Source: Heterostelium album PN500 (Eukaryota > Evosea > Eumycetozoa > Acytosteliales > Acytosteliaceae). Taken from it: DNA of 64,000 nt. Each line of letters starts with the position of its first letter. Within the stretch, counting starts at the first letter, position 1. Shown here piece after piece: positions 34,481-45,399 of this stretch. The notes beneath the pieces are model-generated. The model had not been told where the DNA came from and did no database searches. It was given only the letters and a program-made list of their open reading frames with translations. The translations under genes and the position numbers were made by a program. The stretch is taken from positions 1 to 64,000 of the forward strand of contig NW_008805073.1 in the NCBI RefSeq assembly GCF_000004825.1. The letters are read 5' to 3'.

Positions 34481-35977
34481 TTACATTTCTTGAGTTGCAA
34501 CGGAAACATTTGCTTCTGAGGGTACATAGTGTATACCAAGGGTATGATAATCTTCGAGTTGTTTCCACTGTGTTTTAAAGTTGGTTGTGTTGAGTAGCTG
34601 TGATTGTTTGGTGACTAGTGTTTGTACGATGGTGAACTTCCATTCACGCATGATCTTGGTGTTCTCATTGCTACGCGAGATAAGATACTCAAAGAAACCG
34701 GGCTGTGACAGCACCGACTTGGTACCCCACCCGTGGAAGCACAGCGATTGAATGGCGCGTAACGCTGCAGTCTTGACCTCTTCGATCGGTGAAGACAACG
34801 ATTGGTTCAGTGCATTGGCCAGACCATCCAAGTTGCTTCCTAGTGCACTCTCGAGCAACGCACTCGGATTGTCGGCGGATTGCAGCCAGCTCGACAATTG
34901 GTGTCTGCTAGGCGTCGAAATGTTATCGGAGGATCGCACTGCCAGTTCCAGATAGTCGTTGACAAGCGCACGGTTATTCTCGAGGAGGAACTGCAAGCCG
35001 GCTGAGTGACTTCCGATGGCGCCGACGGTGTCTATGGCGCGCTCGACACAGCGCGACGCCAGATGTTGGTTGGAAGTACGGTAGTCTTCGAAACAGTAGG
35101 CAAGCAGGGCGAAAAGACTGGATCTTAGTTGTTGTTGTTGGCTATTCAGTAAGAGTTGGATGTGATTGTTGTCTACGGAGAACCATTGGCTGAGCATTGT
35201 TAGAACACCATTGACAACGAGTGGATCTGACGAGGAAGGATCGCTATGAGAGTTTACCAATAGTCGTGCGAGACTGTCTATAAATTCGGTTTGTTCAATG
35301 ATCCATTTGAGAACATCGATGTTATCGCCAAGTCTGCTAACCAACTCGACATAGCCAAGTCGAACCAGTGTGTCGGGGTCACTGACTGCCGCCACCACTA
35401 AATACTTGAGCGGTTCACCAAGTTGAACGGTCATTGTCAAAGGATGATAGTTGACAAGTAACACTACAATATCCAATACTCTAAGCAGCGCAGACTGTTC
35501 TTCATCTCGATTGCTTTTACTTTGTTCAAAGAATTGGTTGATGGTGGTAACCAATTTATTTGATAGTAACTGATTGAGTATTTCTTCTTGATTGTCTTGT
35601 TGTTGTTGTTTTTGATTGTTATTGGTTATCTCTTTGAATAGAGCGATTATTGAAGATGCAACAGAGGTGGTAGATTTCAATAGCGGTATCAGAGAAATGA
35701 GTAACTCATTGACTGCTAGCCATTTTAATGTTGGTAATCTTTCAGTGTTTAGTGTATCTTGTATCTGTCTAATGGTTGTAAGTTGTACTTGATCACTAGG
35801 ATGTTGAATACCCAACTTTATAAAAGGTAATAGTTGATCGTTTAACAATAGTGTCTTTTCACCTTTTCTCTTTGCAGTCTCAAATAAACTTCTAATATTC
35901 ATACATGTCTCATCGATGACATCTTCATCCATTGTATTTAGCTTTGAAAACTCTTTAAATAATAATAAATCTGACAT
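34481..35977 (-). CDS. psmd5: PSMD5-like 26S proteasome assembly chaperone
   Basis: PSMD5 (S5B) is a HEAT/ARM-repeat chaperone that binds the base ATPase Rpt2/Rpt1 during 26S proteasome assembly. Single exon of 498 aa, close to the animal length of 504. Helical repeats run throughout; landmark segments are LGIQHPSDQVQLTTIRQIQ, VSDPDTLVRLGYVELVSRLG and EWKFTIVQTLV near the C terminus, followed by YVPSEANVSVATQEM, which matches the end of animal PSMD5 (glycine/tyrosine-valine then VA.E). A short Q tract interrupts the N-terminal third. Confidence 0.85.
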   Translation of the reverse strand: MSDLLLFKEFSKLNTMDEDVIDETCMNIRSLFETAKRKGEKTLLLNDQLLPFIKLGIQHPSDQVQLTTIRQIQDTLNTERLPTLKWLAVNELLISLIPLLKSTTSVASSIIALFKEITNNNQKQQQQDNQEEILNQLLSNKLVTTINQFFEQSKSNRDEEQSALLRVLDIVVLLVNYHPLTMTVQLGEPLKYLVVAAVSDPDTLVRLGYVELVSRLGDNIDVLKWIIEQTEFIDSLARLLVNSHSDPSSSDPLVVNGVLTMLSQWFSVDNNHIQLLLNSQQQQLRSSLFALLAYCFEDYRTSNQHLASRCVERAIDTVGAIGSHSAGLQFLLENNRALVNDYLELAVRSSDNISTPSRHQLSSWLQSADNPSALLESALGSNLDGLANALNQSLSSPIEEVKTAALRAIQSLCFHGWGTKSVLSQPGFFEYLISRSNENTKIMREWKFTIVQTLVTKQSQLLNTTNFKTQWKQLEDYHTLGIHYVPSEANVSVATQEM

Positions 35978-37033
35978 TTTTATAACTCTTTAAATCAAAT
36001 ACTTTAATATATGTTTTATTTTAAAAATGAATGTGTTCTATTGAGAGAAAAAAAATTAATGATTTGTAATTTCAAAAAAAATAAAATCAAAAAAAACTTC
36101 TTTGATGAAAGCTGTTCATCAGCCACCATATTACTATCGTCGCATTCCTCAGCCGTATGCTTTCTCTCATCTGATAATCTATTATCTAAATAAATAGTTG
36201 GGAGGAATTGGACAGCTCCAAGAGAAACTCAACTGCTCGAAAGTTGTTAAACTCTTTAAAAATTACTGTGCATTTATCGATTCTCAAACTACCATATGCT
36301 ATTAGGTTATAAGATAGTTATTCATACCGATCACCAAACATGCTCAGATAATAGATTATCAGATGAGAGAAAGGAACTATATAGAAAGCAGTTTGATTGC
36401 CATAACCTCTTGTTCAAAGACATGGTAATCCCTTTCAGTTGTGTTAAACTTCTTGGATCCATAAATAACAATTTGTTTGTTATCTTCTTGTTCAATATTG
36501 TCTTTGTATTGATAAATGACATGACCTATTCCATCATTGGAGTCGTCACAATCGATGGGAAATGTTAACTTAATAATATATGTATGTTCACTTGATGGTG
36601 AAAATCACTTGGTGGTGATATATATTATGCACTTGGAAGTGCTATAGTCAATCGATGCTTTAAAGAGCATGCTACCATGTTATTTTACAATGGTAATAAT
36701 GTCATATTAAAATATACATATAAACATATAAATATTATACTTACAACTTTGATATAAAATTAGGAATTACTTTTAGGAATAGTTTTGGTACAAGAAATAT
36801 GGATTTAATAAATGTAATAAAGTTTAGAGATATAATTTACAGTATAAGATTTAAAGATAATCATTTATTTGATTTACAATTTGAAGATAAGAATAATATT
36901 TGATAGTGTTGAATAAATGTTGGATTATTGTTTAACAGTTGGATTATTAACTTTAGTTATTTGAAATAACTAAAGTGTCAATAAACTATTTGAATTGTGA
37001 TGGTTGAATTCTTAATAACTATTGATTTGATTA
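35978..37033. other. Intergenic DNA containing a rearranged retroelement fossil
   Basis: The central 36.1-36.57 kb is the fossil listed separately. The rest (36570-37033) is A+T-rich with a palindrome AGTTATTTGAAATAACT near 36955 and no gene. Confidence 0.45.
36090..36565. mobile_element. LTR-retroelement fossil (pol RNase H region), broken and rearranged
   Basis: Segments on both strands resemble the RNase H part of Ty3/gypsy-type pol: on the plus strand YKIVIHTDHQT (36305-36340), on the minus strand GSKKFNTTERDYHVFEQE (36390-36470) and an adjacent DSNDGIGHVIYQY. The pieces lie in opposite orientations, so the copy is rearranged, with several breaks, and no LTRs are seen. A 28-bp inverted repeat (36160-36187 with 36346-36373) lies inside. 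It is an old fragment only about 0.5 kb long. Confidence 0.55.
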
Positions 37034-38707
37034 TTATAATTCGAAAATGTTAAACAATTCTCTTGCTTTTTGAAGCAGTTGTCTTCTCGACATTTGTTCA
37101 CCAATTGGAAGTGTAATCGTTTGTTTGTTGTTCAGCAAAGTTAATCCAATCGATTTGTAAACCATTCTTTGTCTATGACCTATTCTTAGTGATTCCAATA
37201 ATAGTTGTTGTTTTGTCATTCGAACACCATTATGGAGTGTTATTGTTTCATACCGAGATAGTGTAATTGCAAGGTTATAAAATGAATCGTATTTGCTGGG
37301 ATCACATTCTATTAATTTTAAGTATAATTGTTGTTTTGTCATTGATTGTCCGTTATTAAGAATGATTGATTCACCTCTTGAAAGTGTAATTAAAAGTTGA
37401 TAATACAAATCAAAATTGTTTGGATCACATTCTATTGCTTTCAAGTATAATTGTTGTTCTGTCATTGATTGTCCATCATTAAGTGTGATTGATTCACCTC
37501 TTGAAAGTAAATTTGCAAGATTATAATATGAATCGTATTTTTTTGGATTGCATTCTATTGATTTCAAGTATAATTGTTGTTTTGTCATTGATTGTCCATC
37601 ATTAAGTGTGATTGATTCACCATTTGAAAGTGTCGTTGCAAGGTTATAATATGAATCGGAATTGGTTGGATAAAATTCTATTGCTTTCAAGTATAATTGT
37701 TGTTCTGTCATTGATTGTCCATTATTAAGTGTGATTGATTCACCATTTGAAAGTGTATTTGCAAGGTTATAATATGACCGATAATATGTTGGTTCATATT
37801 CTATAGATTTCAAGTATAATTGTTGTTCTGTCATTGATTGTCCATCATTAAGTGTGATTGATTCACAATCTGAAAGTGTTAATGCAAGTTTAAAATATGA
37901 ATCGGAATTGGTTGGATCATACTCTATTGATTTCAATAATAGTTGTTGTTTTGTCATTGATTGTCCATTATTAAGTGTGATTGATTCACCATTTGAAAGT
38001 GTCGTTGCAAGGTTATGATATGAAAATGAATTTTTTGGATCACATTCTATTGATTTCAATAATAGTTGTTGTTCTGTCATTGTTGTTCCATCATTAAGTG
38101 TGATTGATTCACCTCTTGAAAGTGTAATTGCAAGGTTATTATAAGAATAGGAATATGTTGGATAAAATTCTATTGATTTCAAGAATAGTTGTTGTTTTGT
38201 CATTAGTTGTCCGTTATTAAGTGTGATTGATTCACCATTTGCAAGTGTATTTGCAAGATTATAATAAGAACTGTGACTGGTTGGATCATACTCTATTGAT
38301 TTCAAGTATAATTGTTGTTTTGTCATTGATTGTCCATTATTAAGTGTGATTGATTCTCCTCTTGAAAGTGTTCTTCCAAGGTTATTATAATATCGTGAAT
38401 CGTTTGGATAATGCTCGATTGCTTTTAAGAATAATTGTTGTTCTGTCATAGATAGACCTGATGTAAGAATGATTGATGATCGATTTTCAGCTTTAAGTAT
38501 TAATGCCAACTGGTAATAAGTATTAGCATAGCTTGGATAAAGATCGATTACTTTTAATAAAAGTTGTTCTTTCGTTGTTGATTCACCTGATGGTAGCACA
38601 ATTGTTTGTTGATCCCTATTAACATGATCAAATGCCATTACAAGTTGGAGAAGCGCATCATTATTAACATTTGAACTGATATTATTCTGATCATGTTTTC
38701 TTTTCAT
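37034..38707 (-). CDS. Protein of about 13 tandem 41-residue TPR-like repeats
   Basis: Single exon, 557 aa. After a 25-residue leader (MKRKHDQNN) almost the whole chain is a tandem array with a 41-residue period. The consensus has GESITLNNGQSMTKQQLYLK followed by SIEYDPTNSDSYYNLATTLS. The second half has the TPR hallmarks (Y-x2-L-A and a Pro after the helix), while the ITLNNGQSMT part is an added beta-like loop not found in standard 34-residue TPRs. Repeats 3-11 are very similar at DNA level, pointing to recent expansion or homogenisation. Probably a protein-binding solenoid; partner and role unknown. Confidence 0.75.
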   Translation of the reverse strand: MKRKHDQNNISSNVNNDALLQLVMAFDHVNRDQQTIVLPSGESTTKEQLLLKVIDLYPSYANTYYQLALILKAENRSSIILTSGLSMTEQQLFLKAIEHYPNDSRYYNNLGRTLSRGESITLNNGQSMTKQQLYLKSIEYDPTSHSSYYNLANTLANGESITLNNGQLMTKQQLFLKSIEFYPTYSYSYNNLAITLSRGESITLNDGTTMTEQQLLLKSIECDPKNSFSYHNLATTLSNGESITLNNGQSMTKQQLLLKSIEYDPTNSDSYFKLALTLSDCESITLNDGQSMTEQQLYLKSIEYEPTYYRSYYNLANTLSNGESITLNNGQSMTEQQLYLKAIEFYPTNSDSYYNLATTLSNGESITLNDGQSMTKQQLYLKSIECNPKKYDSYYNLANLLSRGESITLNDGQSMTEQQLYLKAIECDPNNFDLYYQLLITLSRGESIILNNGQSMTKQQLYLKLIECDPSKYDSFYNLAITLSRYETITLHNGVRMTKQQLLLESLRIGHRQRMVYKSIGLTLLNNKQTITLPIGEQMSRRQLLQKARELFNIFEL

Positions 38708-39214
38708 TGTTTTTTAATATATGAATAATCTTTTGATATCAATTGTCTAAATATCGATCAAAGCGTGGTGGCAGGTCTTAAACCACGGAAAGTACATTTA
38801 ATATATCACCCAAAGATCAAAAAAAGGAGGACCTATTTTTTCAACTCAAAAAAAACATTAACATCTTTTTTTTTTCAAATATTCAAAGAATTAAAATAAA
38901 ATAAAATAAAAAATTGTATCTCATCAACAGAATTAGAACACAGAATTCTGATCGAAAATCGAAATACCACAGTTTTTCAAATTTTTATCAAGCAAACACC
39001 CACACACCTACACATATTTGTGTGCTGAATTAGATGTTGTCATAAAATAAACTAATCTTCGGAATGAAGATCCTTGTCCATCGAATTACTCATCTTTAGT
39101 ATATAAATGTTAAATTTCGATTTAAAAAGATATCAAATTTTAAATAATATAATCAAATATACCAAATTACCAAACCAAACCAAATCTTTCCTATTAATTA
39201 TTATCAAATTAAAT
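38708..39214. other. Intergenic DNA
   Basis: A+T-rich with a short less-biased patch near 38760-38780 (AAAGCGTGGTGGCAGGTC). It divides two divergent genes and presumably carries both promoters. No gene seen. Confidence 0.45.
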
Positions 39215-39882
39215 ATGTCTCAACCAATTTTCCATTATGTATGTCTAATTAAAACTCTAAACATTTTGAAATGAAATAATAATACTAATTTTTAATTTGT
39301 TGAAAAAAAAAGTTTGATGCCAGAGGTCGTGGTGAAGAAATTAGAATTCTATTAAACTATGCCGGCGTAAAGTACACTGAAGTTAAAATTGGACCACTCA
39401 CAGATGAGATTCGTTCCAAATTAACATTTGGACAACTTCCATGGTATCAAGATGGTTCACTCAGTATCACTCAATCGATGGCCATTGAAAGTTATATTGC
39501 CAGGAAATACAATTTACTTGGTGTCAGTGAAGAAGAGAATGCTGAGATATTTAGTTATGTTCTCTCTGTTGCTGATATGTTGGATGCCATCATTAAGGCA
39601 TTTACGGGTGGTGATGAACAAAAACAAAACTTTTCCGAAAAGATTGCACCAAGAATCATCAAAGCATGGGAATCTAAAATCAACGACCAAGGTCATCTTT
39701 TCGGAAACAAGACAACGTGGGCTGATTTGGCAATTTTTAACAGTATCGATTATTTACTCTGGACTAAGAATGAGAATCTCTTTATTTCTTCACCAAAGTG
39801 TATCAAACTACATAAAAGTCTTGCAAATTCATCACAACTAAAACCATACTTGGATTCTAGACCAAAGGATGTTAAATTTTAA
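39215..39882 (+). CDS. Glutathione S-transferase, sigma/alpha-like
   Basis: Cytosolic GSTs conjugate glutathione to electrophiles; sigma members also isomerise prostaglandin H2. Exons 39215-39238 (eight codons) and 39313-39882 encode 197 aa, the standard size. The N-terminal thioredoxin-like domain has Tyr8 before FDARGRGEEIRILLNYAG, the sigma-class pattern with catalytic tyrosine, then FGQLPWYQDG and QSMAIESYIARKYNLLG (glutathione gamma-glutamyl site QS). The C-terminal helical domain includes GNKTTWADLAIFNSIDYL, with the conserved aspartate. The very short first exon is needed to supply the ATG and Tyr8. Confidence 0.92.
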
Positions 39883-40101
39883 TAGGAACAATAATAAAAC
39901 CTTAATCATATAAGAATTAAGATTCTAACAATTTTTTATAATTTTTTGATTTTTTTTTTTATGATCATTAATCAAATTAATTACCAAATGTAAAATTAGC
40001 AAAGCCAAAACAAAAGTAGTAAATATAATGAAACAAGATTTACATTTTTAATTGGGATTAATCACTTGTAAACATGTTTTTATTATAATTTTGTTGATTT
40101 T

Positions 40102-42136
40102 TTAAAAACTGTATATCCATAAGATGAGTTTGATAAATATGGAAACAATTAGAATTAAAATAGAAAGTGCTAGAATAACTTCTTTTCTAAAGAATCTACG
40201 TGATAGTAAACGAATCTGTTTGTTATCTGTGATTTTGTAGATCATTTTGATTGGTAATCCAATTTCCATCGAGGTGATTGGGAATTTCTCGTCGTCCAAC
40301 GGATATTTGTAGGTATCGTAGGCGGTACACACTCTGCTGCCATTATATAGTTGTTTTCTTCCTTCATCTGACAGACTTCCATTTGGATTACGATTAGGTG
40401 ATAGTGTTACTAGAAGATTCTGTCTTTGTTGTCTAACTGGTGATAGCTGGTATTGTTGTTGTAGTTGTAATTGATTTTGTTGTAGTGGTGGATATTGTTG
40501 ATTTTGTTGTTGTTGTTGTTGTTGACTGTTGTTAATTGATTTCATATTTTGTTGTTGTTGTTGTTGTTGATAAGCATGATGATGATGTTGTTGTTGTTCT
40601 ACTTTATTCAACTCTACAATCACTTCGAATTGATAGAGTGAAGACAAACGATTCAATACACTCTCTTTAATCTTCAATGCAATCGGTTTCTTTGCAAGAT
40701 CTTGCACCAAGTTCTTTACACTCATAGACATGTAGTTGGAGAACATCGATAGTTTGTCTTGATTCTCTCTTATTCCATAGAAATTCATTTGCCTATCTAG
40801 ACTTTGTAATACTTTATAAATAAATTATTATTATTAGTATTTAAAAACGTACGACGAACACACATCAATCATATAATTAATTATATATAAAACTTACTGT
40901 CCTTTGATAGATTAACACTGGTATTAGTGAGATTGTAATCTATTGATTTACTATTTAATAGATGTCTGTCATGTTGATCAATCTTTCGAAGTATTTGTAA
41001 AATGGTTGGATCTAGTATGGTATCTAACACTTTAGAGAATGATCGATGATGAATATCCAATGAGAAGTCGAATGATATCAATGTCCTCAACATAAACAAT
41101 GAGAATATATATGAATAGAAATAGTAGTTATCTATAATATATTGTTCACTAATAAAATATAATAAAATATTAATAGAATGTTATTTATAAACATAATACG
41201 GTTATTAACCAAACAAAGCTTAGTGTACTTACGATATATTAACAACCTGTTCTTGATGATGATGAAATGATAATAATGATGATTTCTTTTTTAGTGTTCT
41301 TTGACGCCATGGTGTTAAGTAAGAAATCCAAAGCTTAATAGTCTGAATTATTATTTATAAAAAAGATATAATGATGATTAGTTATTAAGCTACTTATTAT
41401 ATTATATTTATTTTGGTATTAACTTACTTGTTCTAATGGTAATTGTGTATCGTTTGGATCAAACTTCTCAAAGAATGATATGATGTTTGCAAACAAAGGA
41501 TATCTCAATGTGTTGAAGAGTTGTGTAATAAAGGTAGATTCCATCGACTGTGACTTTACAAACTCTTGGAAGTGTGCCAATAAAGTATAGGATACATCAG
41601 CATAGAATGAGTTTGGTTTATTGTACTGTGCGTTTATTAAATAAGAAGGTGAGTAAATTCAAGTCACCATGTAAAGAGTATATTGTTGCTTTTTCAACTA
41701 CTTACTGACGATAAATGATTATAGAATTCTTGGGGAAGATGAGATATCATGAGGTTGGTGATATTGTGACCGAGGAAGCATTCACAAAGGATCTTAAAGA
41801 AGGTATGTGTTTGAATTTGATTGATTTCAATTGGTTTGGTTGTGTTGCTGTATCTCTTTGATTTACTGGCATCACTGTACAGCGGTAGGAAGTAGTGAAG
41901 ATAGTCAACAAGCAATCGGGTATATATTGATTTCTGACGATCTAGTGCTACCGATTTCGATGTTCCTGTAGTCGAAGTCGACAATGAAGAGGTCGAACTA
42001 GTCGATGATAGCAATCCACTTCTATTACTACTACTTCCACTATTAATATGACTGCTTCCACTACTACTGCTGCTACCTTGATAACTATAGGTTGGTACAC
42101 CAAAAATATATCTTTGACCCAAAGGTAATGAACTCT

Positions 42137-42167
<31 letters not shown>

Positions 42168-42905
42168 TAACAAATAAATGAATTAGTTTAAAATAATACA
42201 CACTTATGATATCTTTAATAAACTTACAGAATAATCACCAAATAATGCGAATGCAAAGAAATACAATTGAAATATATTGACGGTGATGAATCTCTTGTTG
42301 TCAGAGATGTCATAGCCATTGATGATGTTTGGTGATGTATATTGCTGTTGTTGTAGTTGCTGCTGTGTTGCAGGTGATTGTTGATCTATTATCTTTGAGA
42401 ATAACTTGTATATAAATGTTTTCTTTAGAAACGATGAAAAGATAATAAGTATAGCTATTAAAATGATAGTATAATATTTATGATAATGTACATACAGGTA
42501 CTCTGTCGATTGGAAAGTTATAGAGATTCTGTGTGTTTGAGAAATGTGACATTAAGAAGCGAAAACAAATCGATTGTGAGTTGAGTTGACTGAGTAACTC
42601 TGGTATTTCATCTTCATTGCATAGTCTTATGATTCCTTTTGGATCAGAACTATAATATATATATGATATTATTTTATTAGTGATAATGAATATCTAAAGA
42701 GTGTTGTTTAAACAGATAGATTGATTCTTTACCCAAATATCTTTCCAAGAAAAATAGGCCAGTCGTGATGTAACGATGTTATCTCTATATGCTTTGCCAA
42801 CAGCTTTTTGAAATCTCTTAGATTATTAAAGTCATAAGGTGAGCCAACAATAGGTGTTGATTTACTACCAATACTACTACTATTGCTACTGTAATTTGAC
42901 ATCAT
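40102..42905 (-). CDS. SMPD4-like membrane protein (neutral sphingomyelinase 3 family)
   Basis: SMPD4 is a tail-anchored ER/nuclear-envelope protein reported to hydrolyse sphingomyelin. Exons 42905-42733, 42649-42496, 42422-42228, 42134-41706, 41625-41428, 41342-41233, 41148-40898 and 40811-40102 all join in phase (739 aa). Matching features are HHDWPIFLGKIFG, the IFQLYFFAFALFGDY region, a LWISYLTPWRQRTLKKK block, FSLFMLRTLISFDF and a single C-terminal TM segment (VILALSILILIVSIFIKLILWI). The region before the anchor carries a Q/H tract. Assignment rests on these patterns and overall layout, so it is probable rather than certain; catalytic residues of the family are not well defined. Confidence 0.65.
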
Positions 42906-43105
42906 AATATAAAAGTATAAATAAATAAATGTAAACGATCGATCGTTTTTGATCAAAAACTTCAACTTCAACAATTAAATTAATAGTTTTTTTTTAAATT
43001 TCATTTTTTTTTTTTTTTTTTTCAATTTATTAATAGTGCTGCGAAATTAGAGATAGAAAATATTTATTTAAATAATAATAATTTATTTAATACAATTATT
43101 TATTT
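42906..43105. other. Short intergenic spacer
   Basis: Homopolymer T/A runs between two minus-strand genes; likely promoter of the SMPD4-like gene. Contains a CGATCGATCG palindrome near 42938. Confidence 0.45.
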
Positions 43106-45399
43106 TTAGAATATATTTTTAGTTAATTTTTTTTTTTTTTTTTTTTTTACTAATGATGTACCGTTCATAATCTGAAGAGGTGATTGGGAATTAACACCAA
43201 ATGGGTCATCATTGTCTATATTTTGAAGATATTGGAAATGCATTTCCATGTTGTACGATGGCACAGAGTAGGAATCTATTATGTTGTTGGTGGTATGGTG
43301 GTTGTCAAATGCCATGATCGAAGCTTCGCTCTGTTGGTTGGAGAATCCGATTGCATTGCCGCCGCATCCACCATGGACGATATTCGTAGGTAGAGTATCC
43401 AGATAGCCCTCGTCGTTGAAGTAGTCATTCATATTCTTATAGCTATTGATATCGTGTGCGTCATTCATTGGGTAGGCACCATCGTTACTGGAGGTAGTTG
43501 GGTCTTCAAGTTTGAGATCTACCACAATATCTTCCATTATATTGCTACTATTATTATTATCATTATTATTGTTGTTGTTGTCATTATTATTAATATTATT
43601 ATTATTGTTATTTATGTTGTTGGCGAGAGGTGGTGAGATTTGCATATATTCATTTGTGAAAGAAGATGTTGATATTGAAATGGTGTCTGTTTGTTGTTGT
43701 TGTTGATTTGATTGATTTGTATGTAGATGTTGCTGTTGTTGTTGTTGTTGTTGGTGTTGATGTTGTTCGACAACTGTTTCATTATTTGAGAAATGGTTGT
43801 CATTGGAAAAGAATAGACTTTGACAGTCAGATTGTACAAGATTATTTACATTGGAATCACCATATTGGTTGTCCATAAAGATGTTGTTGTCATTGGGTTC
43901 TACTTTGATGTGTATTGGCAAGGAGATATTGGGTACCGACTGAATGAATGGATAGTTTGGATCTGTAGGTGGACTGACATCCATGACCGAACAACTTTCC
44001 GTGGAGTTGGAAATAGAAGATACACCCATTTCCAAGAACTTCTCACCAGAGGAGCATATCACCGGTTGAGTTGTAATCGGACTAAGTGTAACCAGTGGGT
44101 TGTTTGTGTTGGAAAAGCTGATACCATTCATATTGTTAAGATTCATATCCGTGTCAATAGGTAGATTTGGAACGTATTGAAGGTGGAGTTGTTGGAAACT
44201 TGGTTGAAGATTATTTGTTGGTGTTGAAAGAGGTTGTGGTATACTATTGACAGGTGAGATATTACTATTGTTATTGTTGTTGTTGGAGGCGATTTCTTTT
44301 TTAATTTGTTTTTTACTCTTGGAGCTCTTGGAACTCTTGGAATTCTTCTTGGATTGACTCTTTATCACACTTCCATTTGGAATATGAGTGGAGGAGGAAC
44401 CACTGTGGTTGTATTGGTGGAAGGTATGTGTTTTTGATGATTTACTCTTCTTGCCTTTGGGAGGACGAACACATGTGGTATTAGCCAGTGGATTGGCGCT
44501 GGACGATGATGGTAACAAACTGCTGCCAGATAACTGTAGGGATGTATCACATACAAATGGTTGAAGTCCACTGAAATCACTGCCGCCACTACCACTGCAG
44601 CCACTACTCTCTTGACAATATTGACTGTCAAAGCCATCTATGGGATTAGGCAAGACAATTGGAAATGTAGAAGTATGAATCTGAGCACCTCCATTCTTTA
44701 ATTTAATCTGTTCCAATTTCATTTTCTTTGCAAATGATAATCCACATGCATTACATAATCTAGATTGGAAAATATTATTAACAAACCGTTTAGTTAGTAA
44801 ATAATAATTATTTCTATAAAAGCTAATAAATAAACTTACGTTGCCGGACCATCAGGACCTTTTCTCCACTCTGGTGTTGTCTTGGTTTTACATTTATAAC
44901 AATATAAATTCTCTTTATTCATATTTGAACTTCTTCTTCTGTGTGTCTAAAAATAAATTAAATTTTGAGTATTTGTTTGATTAATTAATTAAAACTTTGT
45001 TTTACTTACTCTCTTTAATGGTATATTCTCTAATACGGTACTCAATGATCCACTATTGGTTTGAACGGTGACTGGCACAAGAACATCTTGGAATGGTTTA
45101 TCTGCTTTGGTTGTTCCATTACCATTGCTAGTGGATAATGGCGAAGGTGTAGATGGAGAGGTTGAATTTGGTGATTCACAGAGGTTGGTAAAATTTCCAC
45201 TGGTATTTATACTATTTTGTTGTTTGGACAGCACTGTGGCAGGAGAGGCTCCAATAGAAGTTTCATTCGGGAGGCTTGACTGTGGCAAAGTAACCAATAT
45301 GTTAGAGGCACAAGGATTGGGAGCTAACAAAGTTGGATCCTCAATGGAACATTGAACTTCTCCTTTTTGTTTCTCTGATGAATGTTGTTGAATGGACAT
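43106..45399 (-). CDS. GATA-type zinc finger transcription factor
   Basis: Exons 45399-45010, 44946-44840 and 44759-43106 encode 716 aa. One GATA finger (about residues 146-171) has C-x2-C-x18-C-x2-C: LYCYKCKTKTTPEWRKGP then LCNACGLSFAKK, preceded by a basic THRRRSSN. Dictyostelid GATA factors control cell-type differentiation and chemotactic signalling; which paralogue this is cannot be settled here, though GtaC-like members have a similar finger. Outside the finger the protein is S/N/Q/P-rich, with a K-rich nuclear-signal-like stretch (KSQSKKNSKSSKSSKSKKQ). The finger is split by a phase-2 intron. A 3.2-kb gene-free region lies upstream. Confidence 0.92.

Noticed and set aside
34752-34955. 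67-codon plus-strand frame
   Set aside because: Antisense to the PSMD5 coding region.
37034-38707. CRISPR-like array
   Set aside because: The roughly 123-bp periodicity is a coding tandem repeat in a continuous frame with no spacers.
43454-43706. Ile/Val/Leu-rich plus-strand frames
   Set aside because: Antisense of N-rich codons in the GATA factor exon.
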